A DNA stretch of 64,000 bases from Oricola sp. (GCF_022763245.1 NZ_JALEGV010000041.1:419223-483222), one strand, 5' to 3'; shown: positions 30,005-37,966, counted from the first letter of the stretch. Made by a program: numbers and translations. Notes: a model not told the origin generated them from the letters alone.

Positions 30005-30168
30005 GAAACTATCCCGTGACTGACAAAACGAAACTCTCCGCGGCAATGCCGGTCGCCCGGCCTCGCCGCCGAACGCGGGTTGCGGGCGCTCGGGAGTTCC
30101 TCTGGGACGAATGTCGGCCCCAACTTCTTGCCCGTCAAGCCGTGAAGAACTTTCCACAGGTGGCGCGT

Positions 30169-30188
30169 TTTGGCGTGATTGTTCAATA
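30169..30188 (+). promoter_or_regulatory. 20-bp repeated operator, copy 1 (AraC-box candidate)
   Basis: TTTGGCGTGATTGTTCAATA lies 69 bases before the SDR start. The same element with one difference occurs at 31960-31979 upstream of the SRPBCC gene. In both copies a TTCAAT hexamer at the 3' end could be a -35, with a -10-like hexamer (CATTAC, 30206-30211) 18 bases later. Confidence 0.7.
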
Positions 30189-30257
30189 TCGGCGATGGCG
30201 GATCGCATTACACCTGCTGTCGACCACAAGACGATCGCAACCCGGAAAGGACGCGAC

Positions 30258-31001
30258 ATGCCGGAATTCAAGGGAAAGACAGTCCTCGTCACGGGCGCCA
30301 GCCGGGGCATCGGCAAAGCGCTGGTCGACGCCTTCGCGGGCCGCGGCGCCCATGTGATCGCGGCCGCGCGCACCGTGACCGAAGACGGCGCGACGCCGCA
30401 CAACAGCCCGCAGGTGACCTGGATCGCCTGCGACGTGGCCCGCGCGGAGGATCGCCGCCAACTGATTGATTCGGTTCGAAAGACCGGCCGCCCCCTCGAC
30501 ATCCTGATCAACAATGCCGGAATTCAGCAGGCGCTCGACCTGACGGGCGGCGACCCGGACCAGGCGCTTTGCGGCGCGATCGAAACCGAGCTCGCCGTCA
30601 ATCTCACCGCGCCTGCCTGCCTCGCCACGGCCTGCGTGCCGCTGATGGCCCGGCCGGGCGGGACGATCGTCAACGTGACCTCGCTCGTCGCCATCCAGGC
30701 GAAGGCCTCGGCGCCCGCCTATTCGGCGTCCAAGGCCGGATTGCAGCGTTTCACCGAAGCGCTGCGCCAGCAATTGGAGCCGCTGGGTATCCATGTCCTG
30801 GAGGCCGTGCCGCCGCTCGTCGACACGGCGATGACGGCGGGGCGCGGCAAGGGAAAACTGTCGCCCGAAGAGATGGCTGCCGCGATCATACGGGGGCTGG
30901 AGACGGGCGCCGGCCGTGTCGCGCCGGGCATCGGCCGGGTGGTGATCGCCCTGAAGAGCCTGTCTCCGGCGCTTCTGACCCGGCTCATGGGCACGAGATG
31001 A
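30258..31001 (+). CDS. Short-chain dehydrogenase/reductase
   Basis: A 247-aa SDR starting at an ATG with GGAAAGGA upstream. The cofactor motif TGASRGIG, the NNAG structural motif and the catalytic YSASK (with the upstream Ser in VTSLVAIQ) are present. The residues after beta-strand 2 (AAARTV) suggest NADP rather than NAD. It is probably a cytosolic oxidoreductase of an alcohol or ketone. It overlaps the AraC gene by four bases and shares a 20-bp upstream element with the SRPBCC gene, so the three form a small regulon. The substrate is unknown. Confidence 0.92.
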   Translation: MPEFKGKTVLVTGASRGIGKALVDAFAGRGAHVIAAARTVTEDGATPHNSPQVTWIACDVARAEDRRQLIDSVRKTGRPLDILINNAGIQQALDLTGGDPDQALCGAIETELAVNLTAPACLATACVPLMARPGGTIVNVTSLVAIQAKASAPAYSASKAGLQRFTEALRQQLEPLGIHVLEAVPPLVDTAMTAGRGKGKLSPEEMAAAIIRGLETGAGRVAPGIGRVVIALKSLSPALLTRLMGTR

Positions 31002-31951
31002 CGGGACCTGCGCGCGGCGAGGCCGCGGCCTTTTCCAGCGCCGGCCTCGTCGCGCTGGTCATCGCCTCGCTCAGGCGGGAAGACCCGCGGCTCCTGCCCG
31101 CCGACCTGCGCGACGTCGATCCGATGCGCGGCGCGATGTTCGATCCGTCGGCGAAGCGGGCGATCCTCGATCACGCCTACCGGCGCGGCGGGGCGGCGCC
31201 GCTGCTTCGGGTCGGACGCATCCTTCCGGAAGTCGCGCACAGCCCGACGATTGCCGTTCTGGCAGCGTCACGCCACCCGGCGGTGCTCGCGGAAAAATGG
31301 ATGCGCTTCGAACGCTATCACCACTCCGACAACCGCACCGCGATCGCAGTCGAATTGGACAGCTACGCCTGCACGCGCGCGAGCAAGATGCCCGGCGCGA
31401 CGCCCGCGCCTTGCGAAAACGTGCTGATCTGCGGCGTGCTCGCGGGCCTTGTCGCATTGGCCGGCGGTGTCGATGTTGGCGTCGAAATTGGCGGTCGACA
31501 GGCGGGTGCGGACGGCGATTTCGAGATCGCGGCGCTCGACGATGCAGCGACCGGGCAATTCACGATCGCGTGGCGGGACTTCGCACCGCGCTGCCCGGAA
31601 CCGCGCGAAGGATCTCATGAGCCGCGCGGCGGCGCATCGGCGACAGGTCGCCTCGCGGCGCTGCTGAAGGCCGATCCGGGCCGCAACTGGCGGCTGGACG
31701 AGGCGTCCGGCGCGCTCGGCCTGTCCACGCGCACGCTGCAGCGCGCCCTGACCGACGAGGGCCGCAGTTTTTCGACCGTCATGCGCGGCGCCCGTTTCGA
31801 CGAGGCCGGGCGCATGCTGATCGAGACCGACAGTCCTCTGGCCGAGATCGGCTATTGCTGCGGCTATGCCGACCAGGCGCATTTCCAGCGCGACTTCCAG
31901 CGTGCCGCGAACATGACGCCGGCCCGCTTTCGCCAGACGGCGCGGCTCTGA
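30998..31951 (+). CDS. AraC-family regulator, likely local activator
   Basis: A 317-aa regulator. The AraC DNA-binding region is C-terminal (about residues 215-312): WRLDEASGALGLSTRTLQRALTDEG for the first helix-turn-helix and PLAEIGYCCGYADQAHFQRDFQRAANMTPARFR for the second. The N-terminal 200 residues form an arabinose-binding-like effector domain of the OruR/ArgR-like AraC_N type (low similarity). The ATG overlaps the SDR stop. It sits between two copies of a 20-bp element in front of its own operon and the SRPBCC gene, which makes it the best candidate to bind both. Confidence 0.92.
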   Translation: MTGPARGEAAAFSSAGLVALVIASLRREDPRLLPADLRDVDPMRGAMFDPSAKRAILDHAYRRGGAAPLLRVGRILPEVAHSPTIAVLAASRHPAVLAEKWMRFERYHHSDNRTAIAVELDSYACTRASKMPGATPAPCENVLICGVLAGLVALAGGVDVGVEIGGRQAGADGDFEIAALDDAATGQFTIAWRDFAPRCPEPREGSHEPRGGASATGRLAALLKADPGRNWRLDEASGALGLSTRTLQRALTDEGRSFSTVMRGARFDEAGRMLIETDSPLAEIGYCCGYADQAHFQRDFQRAANMTPARFRQTARL

Positions 31952-31959
31952 TCCCGCCC

Positions 31960-31979
31960 TTTGGCGTGATTCTTCAATA
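31960..31979 (+). promoter_or_regulatory. 20-bp repeated operator, copy 2 (AraC-box candidate)
   Basis: TTTGGCGTGATTCTTCAATA begins 9 bases after the AraC stop and ends 78 bases before the SRPBCC start. It matches copy 1 at 19 of 20 positions, with the same 18-base spacing from TTCAAT to a -10-like hexamer (CCTAGA, 31997-32002). Confidence 0.7.
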
Positions 31980-32057
31980 CGGCCGGATCGACGGTCCCTA
32001 GACCGGACGCACGCTGCGGCAGGTGCCGCATCGCCGATTGAAGGAAAGGAAACCGCC

Positions 32058-32603
32058 ATGAAAACCATCGCAATCGCCGTCGTCGCCACGGGCCTCGTCG
32101 GCACGCTCACCGCCTTCGGGCTTCCGAAACAGGCTTCCGCCATGGACATCCACACCGACATCCTGATCCACGCCGCGCCCGACGAGGTCTGGTCGGTGCT
32201 GGCGGACAATCGCCGCTATGGCGAATGGAACCCGTACCACGTCGAGGTCGAAGGCACGCTGGCCGAGGGCGAGACGCTGGACCTGAAGATCGACAAGCCC
32301 GATGGCACCCAGGTCGCCATCCGGCCGCATGTGATGCGGGTCGTCGAGAACCGCGAACTGGTCTGGGGCGGCGGCATTCGCGGCCTCTTCCGCGGCGTGC
32401 ATGTCTTCGAACTGCAGTCGGTCGGCCCGCGATGCACGCGGCTGATCCAGCGCGAGAGCTTCGACGGGATCTTCGTCCGTTTCGCCAGCCTCGGAGGCAT
32501 CGAAGACGGCTACAACCGGATGAACCAGGCGCTCAAGCGACGTGTCGAGGGCGGCAATGCCGCGTTGCAATCCGGCTGTCCGGCCGTGGAAACCGGCGCC
32601 TGA
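32058..32603 (+). CDS. Exported SRPBCC-domain protein
   Basis: A 181-aa protein with a signal peptide or N-terminal anchor (about 1-28, AFGLPKQASAMD) followed by a START-like SRPBCC fold: DILIHAAPDEVWSVLADNRRYGEWNPYHVEVEG is the typical opening, and the C-terminal long helix is GGIEDGYNRMNQALKRRV. Such proteins hold hydrophobic ligands in a helix-grip cavity. It has AAGGAAAGGA as ribosome binding site. It carries the same 20-bp upstream element as the SDR-AraC operon. The combination of an SDR and a ligand-binding protein suggests handling of a hydrophobic alcohol, ketone or lipid; the ligand is unknown. Confidence 0.85.
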   Translation: MKTIAIAVVATGLVGTLTAFGLPKQASAMDIHTDILIHAAPDEVWSVLADNRRYGEWNPYHVEVEGTLAEGETLDLKIDKPDGTQVAIRPHVMRVVENRELVWGGGIRGLFRGVHVFELQSVGPRCTRLIQRESFDGIFVRFASLGGIEDGYNRMNQALKRRVEGGNAALQSGCPAVETGA

Positions 32604-32707
32604 GCGGGCAAGACCGTGCATTTGCATAGAATTGAAACCGTATGATCTTGATCAAACTTTGCCGTCGCGCCGGCGTGTATGCTAGTTGGATGCCAAGAGG
32701 AGAAACA

Positions 32708-32737
32708 ATGCGGGGCGCGTCGGCATCATGCGGCTGA
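32708..32737 (+). CDS. Nine-codon leader ORF overlapping the Rrf2 start
   Basis: ATG at 32708 has the best ribosome binding site in the region (AAGAGGAG, six bases upstream) but encodes only MRGASASCG before TGA at 32735-32737. It is out of frame with the Rrf2 gene and ends 7 bases after that gene's ATG. The Rrf2 start has no ribosome binding site of its own, so reinitiation from this leader is likely. Inferred from sequence only. Confidence 0.5.
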   Translation: MRGASASCG

Positions 32738-33216
32738 CAATTCGGACAAACCTGGCGATGCGGGTGTTGATGACGTGTGCCGTCAATCCGGGGCACAGCA
32801 TCACCAAGGCCGAGATCGCGGAGAAGTGCAACGCCTCGAAGAATCACCTCGGCCAGGTGATCCGCCAATTGGCGCATCTGGGCTATATTCGCGCCCTGCG
32901 CGGGCGCAATGGCGGCATGTATCTGGCCAGCCCCGCCGAGGAGATCCGGGTCGGCGCGGTGTTCCGGCTGTTCGAGGCGGACCTGCCCTTCGCCGAATGT
33001 TTCGACGCCAAGGACAACAACTGCCCGCTGATCCACAGCTGCTGGCTGCGTCCCGCGCTCAAGCGGGCGGTGGAGGCGTTCTACACGTCGCTCGACGACA
33101 TCAGCCTGGCCGATCTCGTCGACGGCAACACCGATCTGGAGAGCATCCTCAACCTGCCGGCCAACAAGATCACCCCGGTCATGTGCGACGGCCATGGCGG
33201 ACTGGCCGCATCCTAG
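32728..33216 (+). CDS. Rrf2-family Fe-S regulator, NsrR-like
   Basis: A 162-aa winged-helix protein. The DNA-binding part (MRLTIRTNLAMRVLM to GYIRALRGRNGGMYLA, about 1-75) is followed by the cluster cysteines in ECFDAKDNNCPLIHSCWLR: C-X7-C-X5-C. NsrR has C-X5-C-X5-C and RirA has C-X8-C-X5-C, so this is intermediate; the KNHLGQVIRQL helix and the ISLADLV tail are closer to NsrR. It likely senses nitric oxide or iron status through a [4Fe-4S] or [2Fe-2S] cluster. Starts are TTG at 32686 or ATG at 32728; I chose the latter because the conserved fold begins there. Confidence 0.85.
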   Translation: MRLTIRTNLAMRVLMTCAVNPGHSITKAEIAEKCNASKNHLGQVIRQLAHLGYIRALRGRNGGMYLASPAEEIRVGAVFRLFEADLPFAECFDAKDNNCPLIHSCWLRPALKRAVEAFYTSLDDISLADLVDGNTDLESILNLPANKITPVMCDGHGGLAAS

Positions 33217-33499
33217 AGCCACTCATGGTTCGATGACCATGACCGGCTCCAGCCGGCGGGTGCCCGCATCGCGCGCAATTTGATAAAATTTTTCTGAAGA
33301 AAAGCGGCGCTGGCCAGCAACGGCAGCCATTTGCATATTGCGATTTTAAGTCAAATGCCCGTTATTGAGGTTAACAAAGCTTTAAGATTGCCGTAACGGC
33401 GGTTTTCCTGAATCTATACATGCACAGCGAATGACGCTTTTGCGCGCCCGGTTTTGAGAACTGGGCCGGTCAAACAGACCGACGGGCAGCGCCGGGGCG
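33217..33499. other. AT-rich 283-bp intergenic region
   Basis: No gene is visible. Base composition is clearly more AT-rich than the neighbours. It contains CATTTGCATA (33328-33337), also found upstream of the Rrf2 gene at 32619-32628, an inverted CATTTG (33328-33333)/CAAATG (33352-33357) pair, a TTAACA hexamer at 33371 and TATACA at 33415-33420 that may belong to a promoter for the following gene. Confidence 0.55.
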
Positions 33500-33967
33500 A
33501 TGATGCAGGATCACATGATGACACATACGTTCTTTGGCGGAGCGACGATCCCTTTGGGGACCGATTTCGACGATGCCGGCGACATCAACAAGGACCAGCC
33601 GCAACTCACGCGGCATGCGCTGGTCGACCACCTCGAAATCGACCTCGACAGCGCGATGGTGCGTCTCGGCCCGGTGGCGCGCAAGTTTCACGGTATCGTC
33701 GCCACGGACGAGCGCATCGGTCTGCGCCGTTTCGTGGAGAGCTACGCGCCGTCCTGCCGTGGCGACCTCTTGTCGATGATCGAGAAGCTGGCCGGCACGC
33801 AGCGGCCGTTTCACTTCATCGCCTCCATGGCCGCGCCCGCCGGCGCCTTCGTCCACGGCTTCATCTCGCCCGGCGACGCGACGCCCGCGGCCGGCACGTG
33901 GACCGGCCTCCTGGTGATGGCGCGACAGGATGCGCGCGAGCCGGCGATCCTCGGCAAGGCAAGCTGA
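33500..33967 (+). CDS. Hypothetical 155-aa protein, possibly PAS-like
   Basis: No family is recognised with certainty. The core (HLEIDLDSAMVRLGPVARKFHGIV, then SYAPSCRGDLLSMIEKLAGTQRPFHF) has the alternation of strands and helices seen in PAS domains attached to signalling proteins, but no output domain is present. Three starts (33500, 33515, 33518) are close together; AGGA at 33507-33510 fits the ATG at 33518 best, giving 149 aa. No signal peptide or membrane helix is seen. It follows an AT-rich intergenic region downstream of the Rrf2 regulator and may be under its control. Confidence 0.65.
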   Translation: MMQDHMMTHTFFGGATIPLGTDFDDAGDINKDQPQLTRHALVDHLEIDLDSAMVRLGPVARKFHGIVATDERIGLRRFVESYAPSCRGDLLSMIEKLAGTQRPFHFIASMAAPAGAFVHGFISPGDATPAAGTWTGLLVMARQDAREPAILGKAS

Positions 33968-34179
33968 GGCCGCCTCCGGGCGCGCCCCGTTCGCAGAGCC
34001 CTTTCCTCCGCGGAGTTTCTTGGCTAGAGACATGCACCGTTTCAGGAGAACGGCGAAATCGCCCAACTCCTTGTTTTGACGCGTGCCCGCAGCCGGTTTC
34101 GGCTCTGCGCGGCTGAGGGGGACGGATCTTCGGCGACAAGCAGTGTCGCTTCCGCAGGTCACGCCAGGGAGCTCGAGAC

Positions 34180-34953
34180 GTGAACGCAAGAAACAGCCTG
34201 GAGCGCATCCTTGCCCTTCTCGATGTCTTCACCGAACATCGCCTCGAATGGACGCCCGACGAATTGATGGAGGCCCTCGGCTACAGCCGGCCGACCCTCT
34301 ACCGCTATCTGAAGATCCTGAAGGAGGCCGGCTTCGTCACCTCCATGCCGTCCGGCGGTTTCGCGCTGGGACCGCGCGTCGTCGAACTCGACTATCTGAT
34401 GCGCAAGTCCGACACGCTGACGCAATATGCCCGGCCGCAGATGGAGGCGTTCGCGGCGGCCTATCCCTGCGCCGCGATGCTGGTGCGCTGGTACGGCAAC
34501 AAGCTGCTGGTCGTCGCCTCCGAGACGACGACGCCGGAGCTGGAGAATGATTATCCGCGCGGCCGGCCGCTGCCGCTGGCGCGCGGCGCGATCTCGCGGG
34601 CCATCATGTCGGCGCTCAACCGGCGCAAGCTGGTGCCGATCATCGAGGCGAACCTGACCGAACTGTCGGCGACGGGGCTGGGCGACACGATCGACGAGAT
34701 CGTCTCAGAACTGCGCCGCATCCGGCGACGCGGCTATGCGGTCGCCGTCGGCGAATTGACGCCCGGCGTCACCGGTATCGCCGCGCCGATCTTCGACGGC
34801 GGCGCGACGCCGATCGGCACGTTCTGCGTGACGATCGCCGACACGGCGGCGACGCCTGAACTGGTGGAGCGCATCGGCGGGCATGTGCGCGAGGTCTGTT
34901 CCGAGATCAGCGCGCGGCTGGGCGCCGACCGACGCGCCTCCGAGGCCGGCTGA
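34180..34953 (+). CDS. IclR-family transcriptional regulator
   Basis: A 257-aa protein starting at GTG 34180 with AGGGAG upstream. The N-terminal winged helix (about 4-65) reads SLERILALLDVFTEHRLEWTPDELMEALGYSRPTLYRYLKILKEAGFV. The C-terminal effector domain carries the IclR landmarks GRPLPLARGAISRAIMS, VSELRRIRRRGYAVAVGELTPGVTGIAAPIFD and PIGTFCVTI. IclR proteins usually control catabolic operons and respond to a small acid. It is convergent with a TetR gene (6 bases apart), upstream of the monooxygenase operon, so it may regulate that operon or a distant target. Confidence 0.93.
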   Translation: MNARNSLERILALLDVFTEHRLEWTPDELMEALGYSRPTLYRYLKILKEAGFVTSMPSGGFALGPRVVELDYLMRKSDTLTQYARPQMEAFAAAYPCAAMLVRWYGNKLLVVASETTTPELENDYPRGRPLPLARGAISRAIMSALNRRKLVPIIEANLTELSATGLGDTIDEIVSELRRIRRRGYAVAVGELTPGVTGIAAPIFDGGATPIGTFCVTIADTAATPELVERIGGHVREVCSEISARLGADRRASEAG

Positions 34954-34959
34954 CCGGCG

Positions 34960-35634
34960 TCAGGCGCCAAGCGCGGAGCGGAACCCGCCCTCGCAGAACC
35001 CGATCAGGAAGTCGGCCCAGGCGTCGGCCTCAGCCGGCTGACCGGACGCGCCGGCCATGGCCTCGATGCGCCAGCGCGAGGTCGCCAGCGACAGCATCGC
35101 CGAGATCGAGAAGACGAAGGCGGCGGCAAGCCGTTGCGTGTCCTGTCCCGGAAACAGTCCGGAAAGCTCCTCCACGAACACCGCCGCGGTCGGGTCGAAA
35201 CAGCGTTCGCTGATCGGCCGCCAGCGCTCGTCGGCCGACACATGCGCGATCAGCCGCGCATAGGCCGTCCATTGCGGTTCGCCGCTGGCGGCAAGCGCGA
35301 GATAGGGCCGGATGAAACAGCCGAGCAGGACGGCCAGGTCGAGCGGCGCGCCCGATGCCCGCGCCGCGTCGAGCGCCTGCAGCCGGTGTTGCGCCAGAAC
35401 GTCGGCGCGGCGGGCGACGACGGTCGCGAACAGCGCCTCCTTCGCCCCGCCATGGAAATTCACCAGCGCCACCGGCACGCCGGCCTCGGCTGCGATGTCG
35501 CGCATCGAGGCGCCTTCGAAGCCGTTTTGGGCGAACAGCCGCTCCGCCGCGTCGAGGATGCGCGCGCGCGTTTCCAGCGAGCGTTTGGAGGGCGCGCGTT
35601 TGCGCTTGCGGGGCGGGGCGTCGACGGCGGTCAT
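34960..35634 (-). CDS. TetR-family regulator divergent from the FMO-BASS operon
   Basis: A 224-aa TetR protein. The helix-turn-helix domain is at about residues 22-68 (ARILDAAERLFAQNGFEGASMRDIAAEAGVPVALVNFHGGAKEALF), after a strongly basic head (RKRKRAPSKR). The C-terminal part (TetR_C_7-like, ECFDPTAAVFVEELSGL) is helical. Its start is divergent from the monooxygenase operon, and the 77-base gap contains the perfect palindrome AACGATCGTT. It most likely represses both that operon and itself until the operon's substrate binds. Confidence 0.93.
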   Translation of the reverse strand: MTAVDAPPRKRKRAPSKRSLETRARILDAAERLFAQNGFEGASMRDIAAEAGVPVALVNFHGGAKEALFATVVARRADVLAQHRLQALDAARASGAPLDLAVLLGCFIRPYLALAASGEPQWTAYARLIAHVSADERWRPISERCFDPTAAVFVEELSGLFPGQDTQRLAAAFVFSISAMLSLATSRWRIEAMAGASGQPAEADAWADFLIGFCEGGFRSALGA

Positions 35635-35644
35635 GAATTCCAGC

Positions 35645-35673
35645 TTGCATTATTTTTAACGATCGTTCAATTG
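35645..35673 (+). promoter_or_regulatory. TetR operator in the FMO operon promoter
   Basis: AACGATCGTT (35658-35667) is a perfect 10-bp palindrome within the 16-bp near-palindrome from 35655 to 35670. It lies between TTGCAT (35645-35650) and CAATTG (35668-35673), 17 bases apart, which could be -35 and -10. A repressor here would block the operon directly. Confidence 0.6.
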
Positions 35674-35711
35674 TAGCGGCGAGGAACGGGCGCATTGCCT
35701 GGGGAGGAGAC

Positions 35712-37061
35712 ATGACGCCGAACACTGTTCGGGCGCCGCAGGCCGGTGCCGGAAATCGCGACGCGTTCGCCCTGATCGGCGCCGGGCCGATGGGGCTCGC
35801 CATGGCCAAGACGCTTCAGGAGCAGGGGGTCGCCTTCCAGGGCTTCGAACTGCACGGCGACGTCGGCGGGCTCTGGGACATCGACGCGCCGCGCTCGACC
35901 ATGTACGAGACCGCGCATCTGATCTCGTCGAAGACCATGACGGAATTTGCCGATTTTCCGATGGACGACGCGGTTGCCGAATATCCGTCGCATCGCGAAC
36001 TGAAGCGCTATTTCCGCCGTTTTGCCGACCGCTTCGACCTGCGCCGGCACTTCCGGTTCAACTGCGAGGTGCTGCGCGCCGAACCCCTCGGTTCGGACGG
36101 CGACGGCTGGCGCGTCACCTGGCGCGACGGCGACGGCCAGATCCGCGACGACGTCTTCGCCGGCGTGCTGATCGCCAACGGCACGCTGTCGGAGCCGAAC
36201 ATGCCGGAATTCGCCGGCACGTTCTCGGGCGACCTGATCCATTCCAGCCAGTACCGGTCGCCGCAGCAATTCGCCGGCAAGCGGGTGCTGGTGATCGGCG
36301 CGGGCAATTCGGGCTGCGACATCGCGGTCGACGCCATCCATCACGGCGTCTCCTGCGACCTGTCCATGCGGCGCGGCTATTATTTCGTGCCGAAATACGT
36401 GTTCGGCAAACCCGCCGACACGATGGGCGGCGCGATCCGGCTGCCGATGTGGCTGAAGCGCCGCGTCGACGGCATGATCCTGAAATGGTTCGTCGGCGAC
36501 CCGCAGAAATACGGCTTTCCGAAGCCGGATTACCGGCTCTACGAATCCCATCCCGTCGTCAATTCGCTGATCCTGTTCCACGCCGGCCACGGCGACATCC
36601 GCATCCGCGCCGATGTCGAACGTTTCGACGGCCACACCGTGCATTTCCGCGACGGGACGAGCGGCGACTACGACATGGTGCTCGCCGCGACAGGCTACCG
36701 GCTGCACTATCCGTTCATCGACGCGGAACTGTTGAACTGGAAGGGCGCCGCGCCGCATCTCTTCCTGAACTGCATGCATCCAGGCCGCGACGACCTGTTC
36801 CTGATGGGCATGGTCGAGGCGTCGGGCCTCGGCTGGCAGGGGCGGCACGAACAGGCCGAAATGGTCGCGCGCTACATTCGCGGCCTGCGCGGCGGGTCGC
36901 CGGCGGCGAAGGCCCTGCAGGTCGAAAAGGCGGCGGGCTTCACCCGCGCCACGGGCGGCATGCGCTATGTCGACCTGCCGCGCATGGCCTATTACGTGGA
37001 CAAGGCGACCTTCCGCGATGCCGTGACGAGCCGCATCGCCAGACTGAAGGCGGCGGCGTGA
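35712..37061 (+). CDS. Flavin-containing monooxygenase
   Basis: A 449-aa class B flavoprotein monooxygenase with a strong GGGGAGGAG ribosome binding site. The FAD motif is GAGPMGLAMA (about 23-32), the FMO signature FSGDLIHSSQY follows at the middle, and the NADPH motif is VIGAGNSGCDIA. The motif ends in Tyr rather than Trp, as in FMOs rather than Baeyer-Villiger enzymes, although both chemistries are possible. It oxygenates a nitrogen, sulfur or carbonyl group of a substrate in the cytosol. It is the first gene of a four-gene operon with overlaps of 1 to 4 bases, under a TetR repressor. Confidence 0.93.
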   Translation: MTPNTVRAPQAGAGNRDAFALIGAGPMGLAMAKTLQEQGVAFQGFELHGDVGGLWDIDAPRSTMYETAHLISSKTMTEFADFPMDDAVAEYPSHRELKRYFRRFADRFDLRRHFRFNCEVLRAEPLGSDGDGWRVTWRDGDGQIRDDVFAGVLIANGTLSEPNMPEFAGTFSGDLIHSSQYRSPQQFAGKRVLVIGAGNSGCDIAVDAIHHGVSCDLSMRRGYYFVPKYVFGKPADTMGGAIRLPMWLKRRVDGMILKWFVGDPQKYGFPKPDYRLYESHPVVNSLILFHAGHGDIRIRADVERFDGHTVHFRDGTSGDYDMVLAATGYRLHYPFIDAELLNWKGAAPHLFLNCMHPGRDDLFLMGMVEASGLGWQGRHEQAEMVARYIRGLRGGSPAAKALQVEKAAGFTRATGGMRYVDLPRMAYYVDKATFRDAVTSRIARLKAAA

Positions 37062-37966
37062 TGCAGGGCGACATCGACGGCGTTCTGCTCAATTTCAGCC
37101 CGGCCTCGCTGACCCTCCTGAACGGCATCCTGGCCATCGTGATGTTCGCTATCGCGCTCGACCTCAGGCCGGCCGATTTCCACGCGCTCGCCCGCGCGCC
37201 GAGATCGCTCGTCACAGGCCTCGTCTCGCAATTCGTGGTGCTGCCGGTCCTCACCTTCCTGTTCATCCTCGCGGTGCAGCCGCGACCGTCGATCGCGCTC
37301 GGCCTGATCCTCGTCGCGGCCTGTCCGGGCGGCAACATCTCCAATTTCATCACCCATCGCGCCGGCGGCAACACGGCGCTGTCGGTTTCGATGACCGCCG
37401 TCGCCACGGTGGCCGCCATCGTCATGACGCCCTTCAACATCGGGCTGTGGGGCAGCCTCTATGCGCCCACGCGGCAGATCCTGCGCGAGACGGCGATCGA
37501 TCCGGTGATGGTGGCCGTCACCGTCTTCGCCATGCTGGTGCTGCCGCTCTGCCTCGGCATCGCGCTCAACGTGACGAGACCGGCGGTCGCGGCGCGCATC
37601 CGCCGGCCGATGCAGATGCTCTCCATGGCGATCTTCATCGGCTTCATCGCCCTGGCGCTCGCCGCCAACTGGGGATTTTTCCTCGCCTATATCGGCGCGG
37701 TCGCGGCGCTGGTGATCGCGCACAACACGCTGGCGCTCGGCGGCGGGTTCCTGACCGCGACGCTCGCCCGCGTGTCGCCCTATGATCGCCGTGCCATCAC
37801 CATCGAGACGGGCATCCAGAATTCGGGCCTCGGGCTGATCCTCATCTTCGCCTTCTTCCACGGGCTCGGCGGCATGGCGGTCGTCGCGGCCCTTTGGGGC
37901 GTCTGGCACGCGATTTCCGGGCTCGGCCTCGCCTGGCTGATGGCGCGCAGCGAGGCGGCGCGATGA
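37061..37966 (+). CDS. Bile acid:sodium symporter (BASS) family transporter
   Basis: A 301-aa membrane protein with nine to ten helices. Its ATG overlaps the monooxygenase stop by one base. Conserved BASS features are visible: an N-terminal helix with MFAIALDLRPADF, the CPGGNISNFITHRAGGNTALSVSMTAV crossover region that binds sodium, and the C-terminal IETGIQNSGLGLILIF crossover. Members move organic anions such as bile acids, pantoate or glucosinolates by sodium symport. In this operon it probably imports the compound that the monooxygenase, epimerase and SDR act on. Confidence 0.93.
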   Translation: MQGDIDGVLLNFSPASLTLLNGILAIVMFAIALDLRPADFHALARAPRSLVTGLVSQFVVLPVLTFLFILAVQPRPSIALGLILVAACPGGNISNFITHRAGGNTALSVSMTAVATVAAIVMTPFNIGLWGSLYAPTRQILRETAIDPVMVAVTVFAMLVLPLCLGIALNVTRPAVAARIRRPMQMLSMAIFIGFIALALAANWGFFLAYIGAVAALVIAHNTLALGGGFLTATLARVSPYDRRAITIETGIQNSGLGLILIFAFFHGLGGMAVVAALWGVWHAISGLGLAWLMARSEAAR

